63,263 nt of DNA from positions 1 through 63,263 of the forward strand of contig DARO01000011.1 of NCBI GenBank assembly GCA_002504405.1, in the 5' to 3' direction. Positions within the stretch are counted from its first letter, which is position 1, and each line of letters starts with the position of its first letter. The translations under genes and the position numbers were made by a program. The notes beneath the pieces were generated by a model. The model was not told where the DNA came from. It saw nothing but the letters and a program-made list of their open reading frames with translations, and ran no database searches. Of this stretch, positions 36,080 through 45,091 are shown piece by piece. Source of the DNA: Methanomassiliicoccaceae archaeon UBA71 (GTDB taxonomy: Archaea; Thermoplasmatota; Thermoplasmata; Methanomassiliicoccales; Methanomethylophilaceae).

Positions 36080-37768
36080 ATGTTCATACCCACGACCATG
36101 GAGGAGGCGCGCTCCCGCGGATGGGACGCCCTGGACATCATCCTGGTATCGGGAGACACCTACACGGACAACGCGTACAACGGCGCCGCGCTCGTCGGGC
36201 ACTGGCTCATCGACCACGGCCTGAGGGTTGGGATCATCGCCCAGCCCTCGGTCGACTCCGGGGAGGACATCTCGCGCCTAGGCCAGCCAGAGCTCTTCTG
36301 GTCCGTGTCCTCCGGGTGCGTCGACTCCATGGTGGCGAACTACACGCCGACCCGGAAGTTCCGGAAGGAGGACGACTTCACCCCCGGGGGCGTGAACGAC
36401 CGCAGGCCGGACAGGGCCTGCATAGCCTACTCGAACCTGATCAAGAAGTACGCGAAGGGGAAGCCCATAGTGCTCGCCGGGATCGAGGCGAGCCTCCGCC
36501 GCATCGCCCACTACGACTTCTGGTCGGACTCGGTCAGGAGGTCGGTGCTGCTCGACGCCAAGGCCGACGCCATCGTATATGGGATGGCAGAGCGCGCGAC
36601 GCTGGAGATCGCCCGCCTCATGCTCTCCGGAGAGGACTGGCACGGCGTGAGGGGCATCTGTTACGCGTCGTCCTCGGCTCCGGAGGACGCGGTGATGATG
36701 CCCTCGTTCGAGGAGGTGTCGGAGGACGGCCCGAAGTTCATGAGGGCGTTCATCCTGTTCAGGGACAACTGCGACCCCGTCACGGCCAGGACACTGTGCC
36801 AGCCCCACGGGGGGCGGTTCCTGGTGCAGAACCCCCCTCAGCCGCCGTTGACCACCGAGGAGCTCGACTCCCTGTACGAGTCGGACTTCGAGGACGCGGT
36901 CCATCCGTTCTATGCGAGGCTCGGCCACGTCAGGGCGATGGACACCGTGTCGAACTCGATAACCACCCACCGCGGATGCTACGGGGACTGCTCCTTCTGC
37001 GCCATCGCCGTGCACCAGGGGACGACCGTCGTCTCCAGGTCGGAGGAGTCGATCCTCCGGGAGGCCGGCCGCTTCGCATCTCGCCCGGGGTTCAACGGCA
37101 TCATCAGGGACGTGGGCGGGCCCACCGCCAACATGTACGGGATAGAGTGCGCCGTCAAGCAGGCCAAGGGCAGGTGCAGGGACAGGGGATGCCTCGGCAG
37201 GAGCCCGTGCCCCAGGCTGCCCATCGACCATGGCAGGCAGATCGCCCTCCTGGAGCGCATATCGAGGGTCCCGGGGGTGAGGAGGGTCTTCGTGAGCTCA
37301 GGGGTCAGGTACGACATGGTTGTGGCCGACCGTGCGAACGGCGCCAGGTACCTCGACTGCCTGGTGCGCGAACACGTCTCGGGGCAGATGAAGGTCGCGC
37401 CCGAGCACGTCTGCCCGCACGTCCTGAGGTACATGGGGAAGCCGGACCGCGAGGTCCTGGAGAGGTTCAGGGGGATGTTCCAGGAGTCCGTCGGGAGATG
37501 CGGCAAGGACCTGTACCTGACGTACTACTTCATGGCCGCCCACCCGGGATGCACGGAGGACGACATGAGGGAGCTCTCCAGGTACTGCAGGGAGGAGCTC
37601 CGCACGGTGCCGGAGCAGGTCCAGGTCTTCACGCCGACCCCGTCAACGTACTCCACCGCCATGTACCGCACCGCGAAGGACATGCGCCTCCGCGACGTCC
37701 GCGTGGAGAGGTCGGTCCAGAGGCGCCAGAGGCAGAAGGAGGCGGTCACCGGTGGCCGCAAGGGATGA
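36080..37768 (+). CDS. YgiQ-type radical SAM protein
   Basis: 562 residues, the usual length of the YgiQ family (UPF0313). The N-terminal domain (LDIILVSGDTYTDNAYNGAALVGHWLIDHGLRVGIIAQP) is B12-binding-like. The radical SAM motif is HRGCYGDCSFCAI with Cys300, Cys304 and Cys307. The C-terminal part has the family block MKVAPEHVCPHVLRYMGKP and TYYFMAAHPGCTEDDM. The reaction is not established. It overlaps the metallopeptidase gene by 17 bases and follows the kinase fusion by four bases, so three unrelated enzymes share a message. Confidence 0.92.
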   Translation: MFIPTTMEEARSRGWDALDIILVSGDTYTDNAYNGAALVGHWLIDHGLRVGIIAQPSVDSGEDISRLGQPELFWSVSSGCVDSMVANYTPTRKFRKEDDFTPGGVNDRRPDRACIAYSNLIKKYAKGKPIVLAGIEASLRRIAHYDFWSDSVRRSVLLDAKADAIVYGMAERATLEIARLMLSGEDWHGVRGICYASSSAPEDAVMMPSFEEVSEDGPKFMRAFILFRDNCDPVTARTLCQPHGGRFLVQNPPQPPLTTEELDSLYESDFEDAVHPFYARLGHVRAMDTVSNSITTHRGCYGDCSFCAIAVHQGTTVVSRSEESILREAGRFASRPGFNGIIRDVGGPTANMYGIECAVKQAKGRCRDRGCLGRSPCPRLPIDHGRQIALLERISRVPGVRRVFVSSGVRYDMVVADRANGARYLDCLVREHVSGQMKVAPEHVCPHVLRYMGKPDREVLERFRGMFQESVGRCGKDLYLTYYFMAAHPGCTEDDMRELSRYCREELRTVPEQVQVFTPTPSTYSTAMYRTAKDMRLRDVRVERSVQRRQRQKEAVTGGRKG

Positions 37769-38429
37769 CCTGGGGCCGATCGTCGCCGGCTCGTGCCGCC
37801 CGATGTACGGGTCCGTCACGGCGGAATGGAACAGCCGCAAGGAGTTCACCTACCAGTGGAGGAGGAGCGGGGACTCGATACACATCACGATCCCTGACTA
37901 CCTGGACACGGCGCCGGACGACGTGCTCCGCGAGTTCGCCGCCTTCGTCTGCCGGAAGTCACGGGGCTCACAGGAGGGCTTCCCCGCGGATGTGAGGAGG
38001 TACCTGATGTCCGACGGGTACATCACGGGGAAGCGCCCGGTGTACCTGTCCCGGTCCAGGAACCTCGCGATGACCTCCGCCGGCGACAACTACGACCTGT
38101 GCGATTCGGTCCAGCGCCTGCTGGACTCCGGGCTGCTGGTGGAGGCGGACGTGGACAACGCCTACATCTCCTGGACCCTCAGGGACAGCGTCCGCAGGGT
38201 CGGCTTCTGCAGCACAATGTTCCGCGTGGTCGGGGTGTCGGCGAGGCTGGACTCCCCTGACCTGGCCGATTGCGTGAGGGACTACGTGGTCTACCACGAG
38301 TGCCTGCACCTGCGCCAGGGGAGGATGGGGGCCAGGGGGCACGACCCTGTGTTCCGCGCGTGGGAGAGGTCGTTCCCGGGCTGGCGTGACATAGAGAGGA
38401 CCCTGTCGGGCCTCGGACGATGTTTATAA
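37752..38429 (+). CDS. YgjP/SprT-like zinc metallopeptidase
   Basis: 225 residues. The zinc motif HExxH is VVYHECLHLRQG (His182, Glu183, His186), followed by GHDPVFRAWERSFPGW with a third ligand His, as in the YgjP/WSS1/SprT group (M48/DUF45-like). It would be a cytoplasmic minigluzincin; some SprT relatives cut DNA-protein crosslinks, but YgjP substrates are unknown. The GTG at 37752 overlaps the radical SAM gene; ATG 37805 is a possible later start. Its stop overlaps a TATA box (TTTATAAC) for the next gene. Confidence 0.8.
   Translation: MAARDDLGPIVAGSCRPMYGSVTAEWNSRKEFTYQWRRSGDSIHITIPDYLDTAPDDVLREFAAFVCRKSRGSQEGFPADVRRYLMSDGYITGKRPVYLSRSRNLAMTSAGDNYDLCDSVQRLLDSGLLVEADVDNAYISWTLRDSVRRVGFCSTMFRVVGVSARLDSPDLADCVRDYVVYHECLHLRQGRMGARGHDPVFRAWERSFPGWRDIERTLSGLGRCL
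38419..38429 (+). promoter_or_regulatory. TATA box of Sel1 gene
   Basis: ATGTTTATAAC lies 23-33 bases before ATG 38452 and supports that start over GTG 38431. Confidence 0.5.
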
Positions 38430-38451
38430 CGTGCACCTGCATCAAGGGGCC

Positions 38452-39342
38452 ATGACAGACGAGAGGGGGTTCGTCTTCCACGGAAGGGACGGGGAGAGGG
38501 AGCTGAGCATCGAGGAGGTCCGTGACCTGGCCGCCTCGGGGGACCCGGACGGCCTCTACGCCCTGGCCATGGCATACCTGTTCGGCTGGGACGTGGATCA
38601 GGACGAGGGGCGCGGGTACGAGCTCCTGGAGAGGGCGGTCGACGCCGGGCAGACAGAGGCCATGACCCTCATGGTCAGGCTGTACATGCACGGGGAGTAC
38701 GATGGCCTCACCCCCGAGAGGGCCGCGGGCTACGCCATCGAGGCGGCGGAGGACGGGATCCCCGACGCGCAGCTCTTCGCGGGCATCGCGTACAGGGACG
38801 GGGTGAGCGTGGATGTGGACTACGCCCGCGCCGCGTCGTACTTCAGGCTCGCAGCCAACCGCGGGAACCACGAGGCCAGGACCTGCCTGGGTCAGATGTA
38901 CGAGGAGGGCCTCGGCGTCGGGAAGGACGAGGAGAAGGCCTACAGGCTCTACAGGACGGCCGCCAAGGGCGGCGATGTCAACGCCATGTTCCGGGCGGGG
39001 GTGTGCTGCGAGTTCGGCGCCGGCACCACGGCCGACATGGACGCCGCGATGGAGTGGTACTCCATGGCCGCCGGGCAGGGGGACGCCTTCGCGATGGAGC
39101 GGATAGGCGTGATCCTCTCGGAATCGGACCCTCCGGACCTGGAAGGGGCCTTCGAGTGGTTCCTGAAGGCCGCGATGGAGGGGGTTCCCACCTCGATGCT
39201 CATCGTCGGGAGATGCTACAGGAGCGGCAGGGGCGTCGAGAAGGACCCGGAGGAGGCCGCCAAGTGGATCAAGCTGGCGGAGGACAACGGCCTCGAGGAC
39301 ATCCCCGACTACCTCGGCAGCTTGGGGGCCATACTGGGCTGA
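38452..39342 (+). CDS. Sel1-like repeat protein
   Basis: 296 residues with about seven Sel1 repeats, 36-residue helix pairs of the form A..YLG.MYE.G.GV..D...A..ly..AA..G. Clear copies are ARTCLGQMYEEGLGVGKDEEKAYRLYRTAAKGGD and SMLIVGRCYRSGRGVEKDPEEAAKWIKLAEDNG. No signal peptide, so probably a cytoplasmic scaffold. The start fits the TATA box at 38419. It is one of three Sel1 genes here. Confidence 0.85.
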   Translation: MTDERGFVFHGRDGERELSIEEVRDLAASGDPDGLYALAMAYLFGWDVDQDEGRGYELLERAVDAGQTEAMTLMVRLYMHGEYDGLTPERAAGYAIEAAEDGIPDAQLFAGIAYRDGVSVDVDYARAASYFRLAANRGNHEARTCLGQMYEEGLGVGKDEEKAYRLYRTAAKGGDVNAMFRAGVCCEFGAGTTADMDAAMEWYSMAAGQGDAFAMERIGVILSESDPPDLEGAFEWFLKAAMEGVPTSMLIVGRCYRSGRGVEKDPEEAAKWIKLAEDNGLEDIPDYLGSLGAILG

Positions 39343-39387
39343 ATCGAAGAGCACATTAACCCGGTGCTCGATTCACGGACGATTCAA

Positions 39388-40047
39388 ATGGTTTCCTCAG
39401 AAGCTCTCCTCAAGGCCGCGGAAGGCGGCGACCCAGACGCACAGTACCAGCTCGGCCTCATCTACCTATACGGGAACGACGCCCCGAAGGACGCCGCCAG
39501 GGCATTCGACTGGCTCTCGAGGGCGGCTGCGCAGAACGTCGTCCCGGCCAAGAGGGAGCTCGGGATCATGCTCGCATCCGGAGAGGGGACCGAGAAGGAC
39601 GTGGACCGCGCCGTACAGCTGCTCAGCGATGCCGCCGACGACCTGGACCCGGGGGCGCTCTACCACCTGGGGCTCATGTACGAGCAGGGGACGGGCGTCC
39701 AGAAGGACCTCCAGAGGAGCGTCAGGATGCTCGCGTATGCCGCGTCCATGGGATTCCCCGGCGCGGACGTGGACGCCGAGAGGGTGGACTCCATACTCAC
39801 CGAGGAGCGCAACAGGAAGCTACGCGCACGCCCCTTGCTCAAGCTGCAGATTTCCGACGTGGATGTGGAGGCGGCCTGCTGCAAGAGGATGCTCGACGCC
39901 CTCCTGGAGCAGGACATCGTTTTCACGGAGACCGCCCAGGGCCCGGCGCTGCTGGGGGAGGACGCCGACGGGATGGACGCGGTGTTCACCAGCTGCCCGT
40001 TCTGCGGCAAGCCCCTGCAGCTGATCCCTCACGACACCAAGTTCTGA
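39388..40047 (+). CDS. Sel1-like repeat protein with C-terminal zinc-ribbon-like end
   Basis: 219 residues. About three and a half Sel1 repeats occupy residues 1-130 (AQYQLGLIYLYGNDAPKDAARAFDWLSRAAAQN, ALYHLGLMYEQGTGVQKDLQRSV). A different C-terminal domain follows, with a Cys pair (AACCKRMLDALLEQDIVF) and CPFCGKPLQL, half a zinc ribbon. The ATG at 39388 has a TATA-like ACATTAACC near 39353. Its last bases overlap the convergent Sel1 gene by 19. Confidence 0.8.
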   Translation: MVSSEALLKAAEGGDPDAQYQLGLIYLYGNDAPKDAARAFDWLSRAAAQNVVPAKRELGIMLASGEGTEKDVDRAVQLLSDAADDLDPGALYHLGLMYEQGTGVQKDLQRSVRMLAYAASMGFPGADVDAERVDSILTEERNRKLRARPLLKLQISDVDVEAACCKRMLDALLEQDIVFTETAQGPALLGEDADGMDAVFTSCPFCGKPLQLIPHDTKF

Positions 40048-40997
40048 GGGAGCCTGCCGAGGATCTCCGCCGACTCGCGGTGCCCCACCTCGGCGGCCAG
40101 CTTCAGGAGACCGATCCCCTTCTGCTCGTCCTTGGGCACGCCCTCGCCTTCCAGGTACATCACCCCTAGGCGCCCTATGGCGCACCCGTTCCAGTTGTTG
40201 GCGGCCATTCTGTAGTACTTGACGGCCTTGAACGGATCCAGGTCGACACCGATCCCCTCGCGGTACATCTCGCCGAGGATGAACTGCGCTTCCGTGTTGC
40301 CGTGCTCGGCAGATGCGGTGAACATCTTGGCGGCCAGCGCCTCGTCCTTGCGGACGCCATCACCCATGTAGTAACGGATCCCCAGGGAGTAGAGGGCCTG
40401 CGCATCCCCGTGAGTGGCACCGGCGGTGTAGCACTCGAGAGCCTTGGAGACGTCCTTGGCGACGCCGTCCCCGGACTCGTACATCCTGCCGAGGTTGAAC
40501 AGAGCATCCATGTTGCCCTGCTCGGCCGACTTCGTGAACAGCCCTAGCGCCATGCCCTTGTCCTTCCTCACCCCCCATCCGTTGAAGTACAGGTTGCCGA
40601 GGTTGCACTGTGCGCCGGCATGGCCCTTGTCGGCCGCTAGGTGGTACCACTTGGCGGCCTCCATCTTGTTGACCTTTATGCCCTCCCCCATGTCGCACAT
40701 GTATCCGAGCCCGTACTGGGCCTCGGTGTAGCCCTGGTCCGCCGCCTTCCTGTACCAGTGGATCGCCGCTATCTTGTCGGTCTGTATGCCGATCCCGTAG
40801 CAGCAGAAGTATCCGTAGGTGTACTGCGCGGCGGCGTTTCCGAGCTCCGCCGAGCGGCGGATGAGAAAGACTGCCGTCTCCATGTCCTTGTCTATACGGT
40901 CGCCCTCGTACAGGCGCCTGCCGAGAATGTACATGGCCTCCGGGTCACCGCGGTCGCAGCGCGCGGTGAGTTCGAAGACTGACGGATCGTCACCCAT
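40029..40997 (-). CDS. Sel1-like repeat protein (eight repeats)
   Basis: 322 residues, almost entirely Sel1 repeats: seven or eight copies such as AQYGLGYMCDMGEGIKVNKMEAAKWYHLAADKGH, AQCNLGNLYFNGWGVRKDKGMALGLFTKSAEQGN and ALYSLGIRYYMGDGVRKDEALAAKMFTASAEHGN. ATG 40997 is chosen because TTTATATAAG on this strand (about 41020-41031) lies 25-30 bases ahead; the longer frame from 41129 would be Arg-rich and foreign. It forms an extended superhelical scaffold, probably cytoplasmic. It converges on another Sel1 gene. Confidence 0.85.
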   Translation of the reverse strand: MGDDPSVFELTARCDRGDPEAMYILGRRLYEGDRIDKDMETAVFLIRRSAELGNAAAQYTYGYFCCYGIGIQTDKIAAIHWYRKAADQGYTEAQYGLGYMCDMGEGIKVNKMEAAKWYHLAADKGHAGAQCNLGNLYFNGWGVRKDKGMALGLFTKSAEQGNMDALFNLGRMYESGDGVAKDVSKALECYTAGATHGDAQALYSLGIRYYMGDGVRKDEALAAKMFTASAEHGNTEAQFILGEMYREGIGVDLDPFKAVKYYRMAANNWNGCAIGRLGVMYLEGEGVPKDEQKGIGLLKLAAEVGHRESAEILGRLPQNLVS

Positions 40998-41130
40998 CGT
41001 ATCATGAGGTAATTGTCTGAGCCTTATATAAACAGGTCCAGCAGCCTGGGCCTGCCGCCGCCGGTGCGCTCCCGGAAAGGAGGGGCTGGCATCCAACCTC
41101 TTATTAATTCGTTGAACGGTACCATCCACG

Positions 41131-41685
41131 ATGGATATGGAATCCGACTACACAATCGACGATGCCATCGCAGTCATCAGCAAGGCGATCGAGAGGAAGA
41201 GGGGTGAGATCGCCTCGCTCGAGCAGAGGAAGAGGAGGATGAAGAAGGAGGAGAGCATCTCCGAAATCCAGGGGCTCATCGACTATCTGGAAGCTGATGT
41301 GACCGCCTACCTCACGGTGCTCGCCGACATGACCGAGGACGACTCCATACTCGAGGGGATAGACCTGGAGAACGACTCCATAGTCGAATGCCCCGCAAAA
41401 TACGACAAGTACATTTCCGGACTCTCTGCGGACGACCTCGAGAACGAGCTCGAAGCAGACGAGATCCGCGCGGAGTACTGCGACCAGATCATCGACATGA
41501 TGTGCTACGACATAGGTCAGGCGGCGCTGGACTCCAAGAAGATGATCAAGTTCATGCTGGAGGACCCCTACGCCCTCACCGCCATCGGGGAGATCATCTT
41601 CTACGACGACTATCTCTACGACAGCTTCAAGGCCATGTGCGAGGACTCGGAGCCTAAGAAGAAGAAAAAGAAGAAGAAGGACTGA
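41131..41685 (+). CDS. Coiled-coil protein with poly-lysine tail
   Basis: 184 residues, not recognised. A short coiled coil (IAVISKAIERKRGEIASLEQRKRRMKKEE) is followed by acidic helical sequence (LEADVTAYLTVLADMTEDDSILEGIDLENDS; LSADDLENELEADEIRAEYCDQII). It ends in eight lysines before the final Asp, a strongly basic tail that could contact nucleic acid or membrane. TTATTAA at 41101 is a TATA box 30 bases before the start. It is separated by two bases from the next coiled-coil gene, so the two are co-expressed. Confidence 0.65.
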   Translation: MDMESDYTIDDAIAVISKAIERKRGEIASLEQRKRRMKKEESISEIQGLIDYLEADVTAYLTVLADMTEDDSILEGIDLENDSIVECPAKYDKYISGLSADDLENELEADEIRAEYCDQIIDMMCYDIGQAALDSKKMIKFMLEDPYALTAIGEIIFYDDYLYDSFKAMCEDSEPKKKKKKKKD

Positions 41686-41687
41686 AC

Positions 41688-42371
41688 ATGGCTACGAGCA
41701 AATTCGACCGCGAACTCAGATTCATAGAGAGGGACTCCAAAAGGCTTAGCTCCGAGATCGAGGCCCTGGCCCAGGAGATCCCCGACGACCCCGCCGGTGC
41801 AGCCGAGAAGGAGAAGAAGATCAGCGAGATGCAGGAGAGCCTCTCCCACCTCCTCAGGAGGAAGAAGGAGATCCTGGATTCCTACATGGAGGCGGGAATG
41901 GACGCCCCCGACATCTCCCAGGACCTGAACGCCAGCGTCTACCTCGGCTGGCGCTCCTTCAACGACGATGCGGGGAAGCCCGCCGGGAACATCGGGCCCT
42001 TCACCGGCACGGTGGAGGACCTCGAGGAGGAGATCGAGTCCATCAACAAGGAGATCGCGGAAGTCAACGCACGCATCGCCAAGGCCGGCATCTACGGGGA
42101 CGACAACGACAGGGACAAGCTTTCCATGTCCCTCTCGGTTCTCGAAAACAGGCGCGAGGTCCTCATCCTCAGGGCCAGGGCGATGCTCGAGGCCCCCAAG
42201 GAGCCTGAGGCGCCCGAAGAGGAGTGCACTCCCGAGATGGACGGCAGGATGCGCGCCCTGGAGGAGGACAACCGCGCCATCAGACAGCAGGTCACCGACC
42301 TCAGGGGGGACGTCTCCGACCTCAAGAACGACCTCAGGCAGATCATGCGCGCCCTGAAGATCGACGATTGA
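41688..42371 (+). CDS. Coiled-coil protein of unknown function
   Basis: 227 residues. Heptad-rich segments at both ends (KFDRELRFIERDSKRLSSEIEALAQEI; LEEDNRAIRQQVTDLRGDVSDLKNDLRQIMRALK) and in the middle (EDLEEEIESINKEIAEVNARIAK) flank a short globular insert with Gly/Trp (SVYLGWRSFNDDAGKPAGNIGPFTGT). It probably oligomerises with the lysine-tailed protein encoded just upstream. Its last 29 bases overlap the 3' end of the convergent helicase gene. No membrane segment is seen. Confidence 0.65.
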   Translation: MATSKFDRELRFIERDSKRLSSEIEALAQEIPDDPAGAAEKEKKISEMQESLSHLLRRKKEILDSYMEAGMDAPDISQDLNASVYLGWRSFNDDAGKPAGNIGPFTGTVEDLEEEIESINKEIAEVNARIAKAGIYGDDNDRDKLSMSLSVLENRREVLILRARAMLEAPKEPEAPEEECTPEMDGRMRALEEDNRAIRQQVTDLRGDVSDLKNDLRQIMRALKIDD

Positions 42372-44484
42372 AAACTTCGACATCCTCCGGGGGGACCTCC
42401 CGGAGGATGCCACCTATTAGCTCCCCCTCCCTGTCCATCCAGAATTCTCTGTCGCAGACGATTATCAGGCGCCTGCGCGCCCTGGACACCGCCGTGTTCA
42501 CGACCCTCAGCCCCATCTCGGTGGACGAGCTCGTGAACCTGTAAGGCACCTCCCTGGATTCCGTCCCGTTGTCCGCCACGCTGAGGACGACCGTGTCCCA
42601 CTCCCTCCCCTGCGATCCGTGGACCGTCGAGACGCAATCCCTGTAGGCACGTCCGACCGCCGACCTGAGCATCCTCGTCTGTGCCGTGTAAGGGGAAAGA
42701 ATCGCGATTCCACTCGGGTCGGGGCACTCCCTGTCGAGGAAACGGCGGACGGCCTCCGCCTCCGGCCGGTTGCCGCGTCCGTCCCTGTCCTGGCAGACCG
42801 CATCGATGCAGAGGATCTCCAGGTCCCCTCCGTCCTGCCGCCCGGACATTCCATTACAGTAGACGAACCTGTCGAGGACAGAGGCGAGATTCTGCCCGAA
42901 GCGATGAGACTGCGTGAGGTCTGCCCTGGCTGTCCTGCGGAGCATCGGCGGGGAACCAACACAGAACGCCTCTGCCAGCCACCTGACGCCGGGTTCGAAG
43001 GCCCCCTCGCAGTACAGGGCCGACATGTTCCATAGGAAGCCGTACCTCAGCCTGCCTACCCCTGATGCCGACTCGCGAAGGATCGAGTCGTCCAGCTGTG
43101 AGACCGGAGGGAGCTGCATATGGTCCCCCAGGAAGGTTACCGGCACGCCGTTCGTGAACAGCGACAGGGCATTGACCAGCCCGCAGTAGCATGCCTCGTC
43201 CAGGAATATGTGGTCGACGTCCAGCTCCAGGCGCCCGTCCTCCGCGGTTCCACGCGGACGGAACCTCGACATGAACTGCTGCGGCGTGGCAGCGACTATG
43301 CGGGCCTTGCCTATCCTCCCCGCGGTGGTGGCTGACAGTTCCCTGCGCTCCCGGTCCATCTCCATGATCTCCGAAAGCAGGTCTGCATCGGACCATCCCG
43401 AGTACTCCTCCAGGTCGGCTGCGGGCCTCCCCCGGCAGTAGAGCTCCGATACGACGTCGCCCATCACGTCCCTGAAGTCCCTGCGTACGGCGGATGACGC
43501 CAGTTCCCGTGTTGCGGGGCGCATCGACAGCAGTCCGGAGAGCGATGCGAACGGCTCCGCCAGGTCCGGGTTGTCGATCAGCATCACGCGCCCCTCGCCG
43601 TCCGGAGGACGCCTGCACGCGCGGGCCCTGAGGTCTAGAACCTCCCACTCCAGAACATCGCATGCCCTCTCGTACATGACCTCCTCCAGCATGTCGATCG
43701 ACCTGCAGAGCCCCTCCATCCTGCGCTGGGCCTGCCTGTCCTCGCACATGCCGGGGTGCTCCCTCAGAAATGTGCTGGAAGGGACGCCCACCCGGACTAT
43801 GCCGCCTGTGACCGACGGGTCATCGGCGAAGGCCCTCAGTATCCCCCTCAGGACCTGCTCGACGGAGTTGTTGGTTGGGGCGAACACCGCCACCCTCCTG
43901 CCGGCGTCGAAGAGGGCGCGTATGCACGTTGCCAGGACGTACTGGGTCTTCCCTGTCCCGGGTGCCCCCCATACGTAGCATGTACCGCTGCGGAGAACGG
44001 TGCGCACTGCCTCCTCCTGCTCGGGCGACGGGTCTGAACCCTCTGGATACCTGGGCGACGACGGCACAGGGCGGGGTTCGGGCATAGCCAGCAGGTCGCC
44101 GTAGCGCCTGTAGAACTCACCCGCCGAGGATATTAGGAACTTCAGATCGGAAACCACCCTGACCCTGGGGGAGGACTCGCGCATGACCGCGAGGACATCC
44201 TCGCCGGGCCTTGCGACGATCGTCCTGGAGATCTCGTCGTACCTGGTGAACCCCGAGCCCTCCTCGTCCACGAGGGAGCCGTCGACCATGAGCATCAGGC
44301 CTGACGTGTCCTGGAGCGCCGACTCGAGCCTCAGGACCGCGAAACCGTCGCCGACCTCGTATGAGACCACCTCTGTGGAGGAGACCCCCAGCGGGGGGTC
44401 CGTGGCGAACTGCATGTCCTGAACGTACTCGTATACTGCCCTGGCCGACTCGACCAGCGCTTCCGCGATGCCTTCGCCCTCCAT
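42343..44484 (-). CDS. Superfamily 1 DNA/RNA helicase (UPF1/Dna2-like)
   Basis: 713 residues. Walker A is GAPGTGKTQYVLATC, with APTNNSVEQVLRGIL (motif Ia), Walker B DHIFLDEACYCG, FLGDHMQLPPVSQ (motif III), LTQSHRFG (motif IV), VSTVHGSQGREWDTVVLSV (motif V) and NTAVSRARRRLIIV (motif VI). This is the AAA_11/AAA_12 arrangement of SF1B 5'-3' helicases. The N-terminal domain resembles the beta-barrel seen in this group. ATG 44484 is chosen because CTTATATCC lies 22-30 bases ahead on this strand; the longer frame is Ser/Arg-rich shadow. It would act on DNA or RNA in repair or RNA turnover. Confidence 0.9.
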   Translation of the reverse strand: MEGEGIAEALVESARAVYEYVQDMQFATDPPLGVSSTEVVSYEVGDGFAVLRLESALQDTSGLMLMVDGSLVDEEGSGFTRYDEISRTIVARPGEDVLAVMRESSPRVRVVSDLKFLISSAGEFYRRYGDLLAMPEPRPVPSSPRYPEGSDPSPEQEEAVRTVLRSGTCYVWGAPGTGKTQYVLATCIRALFDAGRRVAVFAPTNNSVEQVLRGILRAFADDPSVTGGIVRVGVPSSTFLREHPGMCEDRQAQRRMEGLCRSIDMLEEVMYERACDVLEWEVLDLRARACRRPPDGEGRVMLIDNPDLAEPFASLSGLLSMRPATRELASSAVRRDFRDVMGDVVSELYCRGRPAADLEEYSGWSDADLLSEIMEMDRERRELSATTAGRIGKARIVAATPQQFMSRFRPRGTAEDGRLELDVDHIFLDEACYCGLVNALSLFTNGVPVTFLGDHMQLPPVSQLDDSILRESASGVGRLRYGFLWNMSALYCEGAFEPGVRWLAEAFCVGSPPMLRRTARADLTQSHRFGQNLASVLDRFVYCNGMSGRQDGGDLEILCIDAVCQDRDGRGNRPEAEAVRRFLDRECPDPSGIAILSPYTAQTRMLRSAVGRAYRDCVSTVHGSQGREWDTVVLSVADNGTESREVPYRFTSSSTEMGLRVVNTAVSRARRRLIIVCDREFWMDREGELIGGILREVPPEDVEVFNRRSSGRA

Positions 44485-44548
44485 GGCCGCCGCTCGCATC
44501 GGCGGGATATAAGCGGGGCCCCCGTTGCTACGGACGCTACACCTTAGA

Positions 44549-44986
44549 TCAGGAGTAGAAGCTGGACCAGTTCTGCTCCAGGTTCTCGTCCTCGAACTTC
44601 GGGATGCCCTCCGAGAACTCGTCCCAGTCGACGGGCTCCCTTGACAGGAGTATGAAGGAGTTGTTCTTCCCATCGAACTTGATCGCGTCGTTGGAGACCA
44701 TGATCTGGACGTCGAACAGGATGTTGAAGTCCACGTCCTTGTACTCGCCGTCCGGGTCCTCCACTGAGCGGTCCCTGCGGATCGTGTTCAGCTTGATGTG
44801 CTTGACGCCCAGGAGACCCTTGACGCTCTTGGTGACCCTGTCGAGGAAGTACCCGTTTCCCAGGTTGAGGGACCAGAAGTCGACCTCCCCGGCCTCTGGG
44901 TTGGGCACCTCCACCCTCTCCCATCCGGTGTAGTCGTCCTTGCGCGTTCCGGCGTATATCCTGTACTGGGTCTCCTTGGATATCAT
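44549..44986 (-). CDS. Protein of unknown function
   Basis: 145 residues, not recognised. Mixed alpha/beta; it starts with MISKETQYRIYAGTRKDDYTGWERVEVPNPEAGEVDFWSL and ends in an acidic, Trp-containing tail. No signal peptide, membrane helix or metal motif. It is divergent from the trypsin-like protease gene (gap about 105 bases, both promoters inside it: ACATATTACCGG-like TATA for this gene, CATTAATAC for the protease). Function cannot be stated. Confidence 0.55.
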   Translation of the reverse strand: MISKETQYRIYAGTRKDDYTGWERVEVPNPEAGEVDFWSLNLGNGYFLDRVTKSVKGLLGVKHIKLNTIRRDRSVEDPDGEYKDVDFNILFDVQIMVSNDAIKFDGKNNSFILLSREPVDWDEFSEGIPKFEDENLEQNWSSFYS

Positions 44987-45091
44987 GTCAACCGCCGTGG
45001 CTATCTTCCCGGTAATATATTAGTCTGACCTGTGCACGCCCGAAGGGGCTGGCAACCAACCATTAATACACGCCTCCCCATATCCTCGAGC

